7,835 nucleotides of DNA from Gemmatimonadota bacterium (lineage in GTDB: Bacteria > Gemmatimonadota > Gemmatimonadetes > Gemmatimonadales > GWC2-71-9): the NCBI GenBank assembly GCA_003220955.1, contig QHTW01000087.1, positions 4,930-12,764 on the forward strand. Reading direction: 5' to 3'. The notes under the pieces are model-generated. The model was not told where the DNA came from, did no database searches, and saw only the letters and a list, made by a program, of their open reading frames with translations. Both the position numbers and the translations under genes were made by a program. Shown piece after piece: positions 1 through 4,774 of this stretch (position 1 is the first letter of the stretch; each line of letters starts with the position of its first letter).

Positions 1-315
1 CACATCCGCCGCCAGCTCGAGCACGAGCTGATGGGAAAGCTCATGCACCTGCGGCCGGCGTACGCCGCCTACTGGAGCCACCCCAAGCGTCTGGCCGAGG
101 TCGTACGCGAGACGCGCTCGAGTTTCTTGGCGATGCTCCGCGCCGTGCTGCGCCTCGCGGGTCGCCCGGCGCCTGCTGCCCGCGACGCCCTGGTGCGTGA
201 CGCCGCCGCGCTGATAGGATTCGCTCCTGATCGCCTTGCCGAGCCGGCCGCGTATCTCGATGCGGTCACGCGCACGGCGGAGTACGTGAACCGTCTGGAA
301 AGGAACCCTTCGTGA
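1..315 (+). CDS. C-terminal part of an unrecognised protein (5' end outside window)
   Basis: The frame is open from the first base of the window and closes with TGA at 313-315, so about 104 C-terminal residues are visible and the true start lies to the left. An ATG at 31 exists but is probably internal, because the codons before it also read as protein. The visible part is mostly helical and rich in Ala, Arg and Leu, with no membrane segment or catalytic motif I can name. It is loosely reminiscent of the helical tail of nucleotidyltransferase-like proteins found beside lemA in some genomes, but that is a weak memory and not a call. Its stop overlaps the GTG start of lemA by 4 nt (312-315), which implies cotranscription and translational coupling. 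Function unknown; fairly sure it is a real gene. Confidence 0.72.
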   Translation, partial: HIRRQLEHELMGKLMHLRPAYAAYWSHPKRLAEVVRETRSSFLAMLRAVLRLAGRPAPAARDALVRDAAALIGFAPDRLAEPAAYLDAVTRTAEYVNRLERNPS

Positions 316-887
316 ACGCGTATCCACGCCGGACAGCGATTACCCTGCCGTTCGCGCTTCTCCTCGTTGCGGGTTGCGGCTACAACACGATGCAGACGAT
401 GGACGAAAAAGTGAACGCGGCTGAGTCGCAGATCAAAGTCCAGCTGCAGCGTCGCGCCGATCTGATCCCCAATCTCGTCGAGACGGTGAAGGGGTACGCG
501 AAACAGGAGCAGACCATCTTCATTCAGGTGGCGGAAGCGCGTGCGAAGTTGGCGGGTGCGGTGCAGAGCGGCGATCTGCAACAGATGGCGGCCGCCAACG
601 CCGCGCTCACCGCGCCGCTCGGCCGGCTGATCGCGATCGCTGAGAATTATCCCCAGCTCAAGTCCAACGAGAACTTCCGCGCATTGCAGGATCAGCTGGA
701 AGGGACGGAGAACCGGATCGCGGTCGCCCGTCAGGACTACAACGAAGCCGTGAACACGTACAACGCATACATTCGCCGCTTCCCACAGGTGCTCACCGCG
801 AAGGTGCTGGGGAAGAAATCGCGACCCTATTTCGAACTGCAAACGCCCGGTGCCGCGGAAGCGCCGAAGGTCGATTTCTCGCGCTAG
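312..887 (+). CDS. lemA: LemA family lipoprotein
   Basis: LemA proteins are small, envelope-anchored, helical-bundle proteins; their biochemical role is not settled. This 191-residue product carries the family hallmarks: a GYN motif right after the anchor (residues 23-25), RRADLIPNLVETVKGYA (47-63), an EARAKL stretch, an ENYP..K..ENF segment, LEGTENRIAVAR.DYNEAVN.YN near the middle, and a FP...L..LG..RPYFE ending. The N-terminus has two Arg, a hydrophobic stretch and a lipobox V19-A20-G21-C22, so it is predicted to be a lipoprotein acylated on Cys22. The GTG start at 312 is preferred because it gives the complete signal peptide and has AGGA (301-304) upstream; the next Met lies beyond the lipobox. 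The upstream gene overlaps it by 4 nt. A M48 protease lies on the opposite strand just beyond its 3' end, and lemA is often found near M48/HtpX genes. Family assignment is very secure; role is inferred. Confidence 0.95.
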   Translation: MNAYPRRTAITLPFALLLVAGCGYNTMQTMDEKVNAAESQIKVQLQRRADLIPNLVETVKGYAKQEQTIFIQVAEARAKLAGAVQSGDLQQMAAANAALTAPLGRLIAIAENYPQLKSNENFRALQDQLEGTENRIAVARQDYNEAVNTYNAYIRRFPQVLTAKVLGKKSRPYFELQTPGAAEAPKVDFSR

Positions 888-1570
888 GGAGCGGTGGGGA
901 GCGGTCGACCCACGACCCATTTCACGATGCGTCCGGGCTCGAGCGGCGTGGACTCGTCGACCTGATTGATCAGCGCCAGCGTCGCCTTGGACACCGGCGA
1001 CGGGCGCTGCTGCGCGAGCTCCGCGACCGTCGTGCGCCGGTCGAGCGTGATGAGCGTGACCCGCTGCGGCTGCACGTTGACGATCGCCGGATCATTCAGC
1101 GGTTCGAAGCTGGACAGGGCGCGTTGCACGATGCTCTGATTCGCCGACCAGCTGGCCTCGGAACCGTACGCGAGAAGCCGGAAGACGCTGTTCCCGTACT
1201 CGATGAACACGGCCCGGCCCTGCAGCGTCCCACTCTGGGTGGTCGCGACAAACGGCGCCTCGGCCGTGCTGAGGCCATTGATGGTGCCGCGCGTCAACGT
1301 GCCCGCCTGTACTCCCTGCTGCGATAGGAACGAGCGTGCGGCCTGATCGGCGTTCGCGCCCTGCGCGAGCGTAAGCTCGATGGCCGCGTCCTGCCGCGGG
1401 CTCTGTGCCCCGACCGCGGACTTGCCATTGACGGTCTGCCACTCGCTCGGGAAGGTCATCCTGAACCTGAGATCTGGATGGTAGAACTCCGTGCCTTTGA
1501 AGAAGCCCTCGCGCGGGTTCATCCCGAAAATCATCCCGTCCAGGCGCCGTTCGTAGGGGGCGCGGTTCAC
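884..1570 (-). CDS. Detached C-terminal region of the M48 metalloprotease
   Basis: This 228-residue frame starts with GTG (1570-1568), overlapping the TGA of the upstream M48 gene by 4 nt. It matches my memory of the C-terminal extension in about 480-residue M48 proteases: a start of the form NR..Y.RRLDGMIFG.NPREGFF (residues 2-24), a F.HPDL.F...FP..W-type segment (about 29-44), an alpha/beta domain to about residue 157, and a LysM-like tail (about 165-222) with TVAELA, LALINQVD and GRIVKWVVG. It has no HExxH and no signal peptide. If made alone it would stay in the cytoplasm, away from its lipoprotein partner. Only GGAG three bases before the GTG could serve as ribosome site. Either this is a coupled second gene, or a one-base deletion split one gene, or ribosomes shift frame here. 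Its TAG stop shares CTAG (884-887) with the stop of lemA on the other strand. Confidence 0.85.
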   Translation of the reverse strand: MNRAPYERRLDGMIFGMNPREGFFKGTEFYHPDLRFRMTFPSEWQTVNGKSAVGAQSPRQDAAIELTLAQGANADQAARSFLSQQGVQAGTLTRGTINGLSTAEAPFVATTQSGTLQGRAVFIEYGNSVFRLLAYGSEASWSANQSIVQRALSSFEPLNDPAIVNVQPQRVTLITLDRRTTVAELAQQRPSPVSKATLALINQVDESTPLEPGRIVKWVVGRPLPTAP

Positions 1571-2331
1571 GTACTCCGCGTGAAGTCTCTCCGGGTCTGC
1601 GCCAGCACCGTGTTGATGTGCTCGATCCGGTTACCGGGATTGGGGTGCGTGGCGAGCCACTCGGGCAAGCGGCCGCCGCTCTGCACTTCGATCTTGTCGA
1701 GCATCGCCATCACGCTGTCCATCTGCCGTGAATCGTAGTTGGCGCGGCTCGAGTACCGCACCCCCAGCTCGTCCGCCTGATTCTCGTTCTCGCGGGAGAA
1801 TTTCAGAAACAGGACGCCCAGTGCCTGGCTCGCCAGTCCCGCGTATTGCGCGATCCTGGAGCTCGCGATGCTGCCGACGGCGAGCCCCAGATTGGCGACC
1901 TGCTCGCGCGAGACTTCGTGAGCCGTGTGCCGCGCCGCGACATGGCCGATCTCGTGACCCATGACCGTCGCCAGCTGCGCTTCATTCGTCATGTGGGTGA
2001 GCAGGCCGCGGGTCACGTACACGAATCCCCCGGGGATCGCGAACGCGTTCACCGCGGGATCGTCCACGACGCGAAACGTCCAGGGCAAGTCGGGCCGTTC
2101 CGACGTCGCCGCGAGTTTCCTGCCGAGGTCGGTGATGTATGACTGGAGTGCCGGATCGGGATACAAGCCGATGGACTGAATGACCCCGCTGTCCGCCTGC
2201 TGCCCCATCTGAATTTCCTGCGACTCACTGACGAGCATCAGCTCGCTCTTGCCGGTGGCGGGATTCCGCACGCACGCCGCCAGCAGAACGGCCACCGCAA
2301 CTGCGACGCGCGTCTTCGTGCCGCCGTTCAT
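1567..2331 (-). CDS. M48 family zinc metalloprotease lipoprotein (catalytic part)
   Basis: This 254-residue product is a M48 peptidase, a zinc endoprotease likely acting on envelope proteins in the periplasm. The signal peptide ends in lipobox L17-A18-A19-C20. The family hallmarks follow: a PA.NAFA.PGG.V.V..GLL segment (92-111), the zinc-binding and catalytic motif H126-E127-I128-G129-H130, the third zinc ligand E183 in an E-x-x-A-D motif (183-187), and WL.THPNP..RI near the end (225-236). BepA, LoiP and YfgC-like proteins are the characterised relatives. Relatives from GC-rich soil bacteria, as I recall them, continue for another 220 or so residues after this point; here the frame ends in TGA and that continuation is read from the next frame. 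The ATG lies 7 nt after the stop of the response-regulator gene, so the two share a transcript. The Shine-Dalgarno is weak, suggesting coupled translation. Confidence 0.93.
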   Translation of the reverse strand: MNGGTKTRVAVAVAVLLAACVRNPATGKSELMLVSESQEIQMGQQADSGVIQSIGLYPDPALQSYITDLGRKLAATSERPDLPWTFRVVDDPAVNAFAIPGGFVYVTRGLLTHMTNEAQLATVMGHEIGHVAARHTAHEVSREQVANLGLAVGSIASSRIAQYAGLASQALGVLFLKFSRENENQADELGVRYSSRANYDSRQMDSVMAMLDKIEVQSGGRLPEWLATHPNPGNRIEHINTVLAQTRRDFTRST

Positions 2332-2338
2332 GGGCTCG

Positions 2339-3022
2339 CTAGCGGATGAACCTGCGGCGGTCGCCCTTCGGGGCTGTCTTCTTGTGCGCGTGCGCCGCGA
2401 TCTGGAGCCGGCTGTGCAACGCCAGTTTTTCGAGGATGTTGTGTACGTGGCTTTTCACCGTGTACGTCGCGATGTTGAGCCGTTGCGCGATTTCCTTGTT
2501 GCTCAGACCTTCGGCGATCAGATCCGTGATCTGCTGCTCGCGCTTGGTCATCCGTACCGACGCCATCATCGGCGTGTTGCGCAGCACCGACGCCTGCTTC
2601 GCGATGTGGGAGAGCAGCGTGCCCGTCAGCGCGGCGGGAACGACGTCCCCGCCGTTGGCGACCTGCCGGATGGTGTTGACGAGATCCTCGAGCGCCGCGT
2701 CTTTCGCGATGAACCCATTGGCGCCCCGCTTGATGAAGTCAATGACGTCTTCTTCTTCCGGCTGCATGTCCATCATGATGATCCGAGAATGTGGCGCCGC
2801 TTCCTTGATGCCTTCGACCAGGCGCTGGCTGCGATTGCGCCCGAGTGCAGCGTCGACGAGCACCACGTGGGGCTTGTGTTCCTGCAGCCGCTGCAGCGCG
2901 GCCGAGGCGCCTTCGGCGGAGGCGACGACTTTGAATCCGGATTGGGAATCCAGCAGCGCGGCGAGACCATCACGCAGCAGACGATTGTCTTCGATCACAA
3001 GGATCTGGATTCGCTTGGTCAT
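2339..3022 (-). CDS. NarL/LuxR-type response regulator, no kinase nearby
   Basis: This two-domain transcription regulator has 227 residues. The receiver (about 5-122) has the acidic pair E11-D12, the phospho-acceptor D57 in VVLVDAAL, and the conserved K107 in FIAKDA. The place usually held by the switch Thr/Ser, after strand 4, is occupied by D85 in IIMMDM. The LuxR-type helix-turn-helix (about 157-214) has the standard pattern: T..E..I..LIAEGLSNKEIA.RL.I...TVK.H...I..KL. The ATG at 3022 is chosen because the receiver begins right after it and GAGGG lies 10 nt upstream; the frame stays open to 3232, but that extension is unlike receiver sequence and would overlap the gene on the other strand. 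No histidine kinase is in view. It is the first gene of an operon with the M48 protease (7-nt gap), which suggests a tie to envelope protein quality, by inference only. Confidence 0.93.
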   Translation of the reverse strand: MTKRIQILVIEDNRLLRDGLAALLDSQSGFKVVASAEGASAALQRLQEHKPHVVLVDAALGRNRSQRLVEGIKEAAPHSRIIMMDMQPEEEDVIDFIKRGANGFIAKDAALEDLVNTIRQVANGGDVVPAALTGTLLSHIAKQASVLRNTPMMASVRMTKREQQITDLIAEGLSNKEIAQRLNIATYTVKSHVHNILEKLALHSRLQIAAHAHKKTAPKGDRRRFIR

Positions 3023-3176
3023 GTACGGAGCGCCCTCGTTCCGGGACGAGACGGGTGTATTAGGTTGGCCAATTTCCAAGGCATTAGTCAAGGCGGGGCC
3101 GGAAGGTTCCGCTTGCCTTTTCCGGGGTCGGGAGTGAATGGTAGGGGTCGCCCGCGCCCGAGGGGAGGGTGGGACC
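3023..3176. promoter_or_regulatory. Divergent intergenic region between response regulator and CxxC protein
   Basis: These 154 bases separate two divergent genes and must hold both promoters. I see an 8-bp perfect palindrome TTGGCCAA (3065-3072) upstream of the regulator gene, which could be an operator. A 6-bp inverted repeat CCGGAA/TTCCGG lies around 3099-3125, upstream of the small gene. No -35/-10 pair with proper spacing stands out on either strand, as is common in GC-rich genomes. Promoter presence is inferred from gene orientation. Confidence 0.4.
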
Positions 3177-3377
3177 GTGTCCCAGATCCACTGCCACTTT
3201 TGTGGCGGCGTTATCCAGGATGCCGCGACCATCGAGTACCGTCCGCCGCGCGCCAGCGCGCAGTACGCGATGCCGCAGGCGGCACCCTGTACGTGTTCGC
3301 CCCCTGTCGTCTACGAGCACCCGCCCATGCTGGGTGGCCCCGAGGAGGATCAGACGCCGGACGGCGAGGCCGCCTGA
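3177..3377 (+). CDS. Small protein with CxxC and CxC pairs, possible zinc-binding
   Basis: I do not recognise this 66-residue protein. From the GTG at 3177 it begins MSQIHCHFCGG, giving a C6-x2-C9 knuckle. A second pair, C38-x-C40, lies about 29 residues on. Four cysteines in this arrangement could bind one zinc ion as a small ribbon, or act in redox chemistry. Between them is a short polar stretch with IEYRPP; after them the sequence is Pro-rich, then acidic (GGPEEDQTPDGEAA). There is no signal peptide or membrane segment, so it is probably cytoplasmic. The GTG is preferred over the in-frame ATG at 3138 because a strong purine-rich site (GGGGAGGG, about 3162-3169) sits at correct spacing before it, and the added N-terminus looks non-coding. 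Codon use, with strong GC at third positions, supports a real gene. It converges on the cold-shock gene across a hairpin. Confidence 0.65.
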   Translation: MSQIHCHFCGGVIQDAATIEYRPPRASAQYAMPQAAPCTCSPPVVYEHPPMLGGPEEDQTPDGEAA

Positions 3378-3383
3378 CAACAG

Positions 3384-3409
3384 CACGGCGCCCGGTTGGG
3401 GGCGCCGTG
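3384..3409. terminator. GC-rich hairpin between convergent genes, likely bidirectional terminator
   Basis: CACGGCGCCC (3384-3393) is perfectly complementary to GGGCGCCGTG (3400-3409), giving a 10-bp stem around a 6-base loop. It lies in the 54-nt gap between the stop of the CxxC protein (3377) and the stop of the cold-shock gene (3432), where a terminator serving both strands would be expected. No T-tract follows on either strand, so it is not a classic intrinsic terminator. It may act as a stem-only terminator, an end-protecting 3' hairpin, or together with Rho. Confidence 0.6.
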
Positions 3410-3431
3410 TGACTACAGGCTCCGTGGGTGG

Positions 3432-3641
3432 CTACAGCTTCACCACGTTCTGCGCCGCCGGACCTTTCTGGGCCTGCACGATTTCGAACTCCACGCGCTG
3501 GCCCTCGGCCAGCGACTTGAACCCCTCACCCTGGATCGCGGTGTGATGCACGAAGCAGTCCTTGCCGCCGTTCTCGGGCGTGATGAACCCGAAACCCTTG
3601 GCGTCGTTGAACCACTTCACGGTACCGGTGATGCGTGCCAT
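3432..3641 (-). CDS. csp: Cold-shock domain protein (CspA family)
   Basis: This 69-residue protein is a single cold-shock domain, an OB-fold that binds single-stranded RNA/DNA and acts as an RNA chaperone in the cytoplasm. It shows TGTVKWFN (5-12), RNP1 as KGFGFI (15-20) and RNP2 as FVHHTAI (30-36), then the G..V.FE core and an A.NV closing motif. Length matches the family (65-70). C29 stands before the RNP2 Phe where Val, Leu or Ile is more usual. The ATG at 3641 lies 14 nt after the rpsU stop, with an AGGGAG site (3657-3652) overlapping that stop codon, so the two genes are almost certainly one transcript. Several paralogues normally exist per genome, so I do not give a specific member name. 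Family call is very secure. Confidence 0.97.
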   Translation of the reverse strand: MARITGTVKWFNDAKGFGFITPENGGKDCFVHHTAIQGEGFKSLAEGQRVEFEIVQAQKGPAAQNVVKL

Positions 3642-3655
3642 CTGTGCGTTGCTCC

Positions 3656-3832
3656 CTAGCGTGTACGGTTCCGGCGGCGAGCTGCCTGGCTCTTGCGCCG
3701 CCGTTGAACGGCGGGACTCTCGTAGAAGCGCTTCTTCTTCATGTCCTGGAAGAGCCCCGCTTTGGTGATCTCGCGGCGGAATTTTTTCAAGACGACTTCC
3801 AGCCGGTCGGTCTCCTTCAGCGTGACTTCCAT
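3656..3832 (-). CDS. rpsU: 30S ribosomal protein bS21
   Basis: This 58-residue, very basic protein is bS21, which binds late to the platform of the small ribosomal subunit near the anti-Shine-Dalgarno end of 16S rRNA and helps initiation. The family pattern is visible: a short strand, then LEVVLKKFRR (11-20), a K.G.....KKKRFYESP segment (24-40) and an Arg/Lys-rich helix (43-58). Length is near the lower end of the usual 58-75 residues. The ATG at 3832 is chosen because family homology begins there and GGGAAGGG lies just upstream at good spacing; the frame stays open to 4372, but that extension is antisense to another gene and non-homologous. It is followed after 14 nt by the cold-shock gene. 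Upstream, on the same strand, is an unusually structured stretch (3874-3971) that may be a regulatory leader. Confidence 0.96.
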   Translation of the reverse strand: MEVTLKETDRLEVVLKKFRREITKAGLFQDMKKKRFYESPAVQRRRKSQAARRRNRTR

Positions 3833-3873
3833 TGGCCCTTCCCAGAGTGAGAAGCTCGACCCAGAAAACGACG

Positions 3874-3971
3874 CGAGGACCGCAGGCGACACGGGTCCTC
3901 GATCAGTCCACTGGTGTCCAGCACACGGCACCATGCCGTGGCCCCTTCGCTCGCCCGAAGGATCACCAGCG
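3874..3971 (-). promoter_or_regulatory. Candidate structured RNA leader of rpsU
   Basis: Read on the minus strand, four helices can form. The outer stem pairs 3971-3964 (CGCUGGUG) with 3916-3909 (CACCAGUG): eight pairs, one G-U. Inside it are hairpin A, 3961-3956 with 3949-3944 (CCUUCG/CGAAGG, extendable by a U-G pair), and hairpin B, 3940-3934 with 3930-3924 (CACGGCA/UGCCGUG, 3-base loop), making a three-way junction. Hairpin C follows: 3901-3894 with 3881-3874 (CGAGGACC/GGUCCUCG, 12-base loop). The two wobble pairs exist only in minus-strand RNA; on the plus strand they are A-C mismatches. That asymmetry points to transcription toward rpsU, whose ATG is 41 nt beyond hairpin C. Several ribosomal-protein genes are controlled by such leaders; that this is one is inference. 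I cannot place it in a known RNA family. Confidence 0.5.
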
Positions 3972-4025
3972 CGCAAAGCGATGTCAATGGCCGAAAGGCT
4001 CCTCCGCGTGCAACTTAGTCGACCT

Positions 4026-4766
4026 ATGCGCCCCCTCCTCATTGTGGCCGCTGTCCTCCTGACCGCGTGTCCCCATCCGCATGCGAGCAACCCGCCCCCG
4101 GTCCGGACGCCGCGTGATAGCGCGCGCGTGTCGCGGCAGCCGGTGTTGGTGCGCGACACCGCGCTCGAGCAACGCGCCGCCCGCCTCGAGCTGAAAGTGC
4201 TCGAACAGGATGCCCAGGTCGCCGAGCTGCAGAGCCGGTTGGACGACGCGCGACGCGAGGTCGTCCGGTCAATGGCCAAACTGCAATCGCTGGCGACTCG
4301 CGCCGAGGCGGCGTCGGGAATGGCGGAGGCGGAGATCGCGTTGCAGGCCTTGCGTTCGGCAAATGGGAGCAACTCGCAGCCGCCGCCGGAGTACGCCCAG
4401 GGGACGCAGCTGCTGCAGCTCTCGACGGCGGAGTTCGACCAGCAGAACTACGCCGGCGCGCTGTACCTGTCGAGCGAGGCGAAGAACGCCGCCGCCGCGG
4501 GACGGGGACGGGTCGCGAGCAACGATCGTGGCAGTGGCGCGATGCGCAAAGGCGAGACGCCGTTTGCGCTGCCGCTGCGGCTGCAAACGACCGGTCGCGC
4601 CAACGTCCGAGAAGGGCCGGGCTCTGGTTTCAAGGTGCTGTTCACCCTGGAAACCGGCGTGCCCGTCGTGGCCTACTCGTACGTAGAGCAGTGGGTGCGC
4701 GTGAAGGACGAGAGCGACCGGTCTGGCTGGATCCACCAAACGCTGCTCGACCGGCGCCCCCCGTAA
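4026..4766 (+). CDS. Lipoprotein with coiled coil and C-terminal bacterial SH3 domain
   Basis: This 246-residue protein is predicted to be envelope-anchored. Signal peptide and lipobox L12-T13-A14-C15 are followed by a Pro-rich linker (16-40), a long charged helix likely to form a coiled coil (about 46-110, heptad-like Leu/Ala with many Glu/Arg), a helical segment resembling a half tetratricopeptide repeat (about 124-157, with AEFDQQNYAGALYLSSEAK), a disordered Gly/Ser stretch, and a SH3b domain (about 183-242; R.NVREGPG.GFKVL, W.RV and SGWIH). SH3b domains commonly bind peptidoglycan or protein partners. The start is uncertain: the ATG at 4026 gives a minimal lipoprotein signal but has no clear Shine-Dalgarno, and in-frame ATGs at 3981 and 3987 would add a longer basic N-region. 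Its stop lies only 8 nt from that of the convergent cyclase gene. Exact role unknown. Confidence 0.85.
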   Translation: MRPLLIVAAVLLTACPHPHASNPPPVRTPRDSARVSRQPVLVRDTALEQRAARLELKVLEQDAQVAELQSRLDDARREVVRSMAKLQSLATRAEAASGMAEAEIALQALRSANGSNSQPPPEYAQGTQLLQLSTAEFDQQNYAGALYLSSEAKNAAAAGRGRVASNDRGSGAMRKGETPFALPLRLQTTGRANVREGPGSGFKVLFTLETGVPVVAYSYVEQWVRVKDESDRSGWIHQTLLDRRPP

Positions 4767-4774
4767 TCGGAGGT

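Noticed and set aside
69..920. 283-codon open frame on the minus strand
   Set aside because: It is antisense to lemA and to the upstream gene, with no recognisable motif.
3023..3232. N-terminal extension of the response regulator
   Set aside because: The frame is open, but the receiver domain begins at 3022 and the extension has no receiver-like sequence and overlaps the CxxC gene.
2249..3412. 387-codon open frame on the plus strand
   Set aside because: It is antisense to the response regulator and the protease start, has no family resemblance, and is the kind of stop-free shadow expected in GC-rich DNA.
3874..3971. tRNA or signal-recognition-particle RNA as an explanation of the folded stretch
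   Set aside because: There is no T-loop or anticodon arrangement of tRNA type, and the conserved SRP RNA tip sequence is absent.
3982..3987. Perfect -35 hexamer TTGACA on the minus strand upstream of rpsU
   Set aside because: No acceptable -10 lies 16-18 bases downstream. If it were real, transcription would begin inside the structured leader, so it counts mildly against that finding.
3741..4025. N-terminal extension of the SH3 lipoprotein
   Set aside because: It runs antisense through rpsU and would bury the lipoprotein signal peptide in the middle of the protein.
3833..4372. N-terminal extension of rpsU
   Set aside because: bS21 homology begins at the ATG at 3832, which has its own good ribosome site; the extension is antisense to the SH3 lipoprotein.
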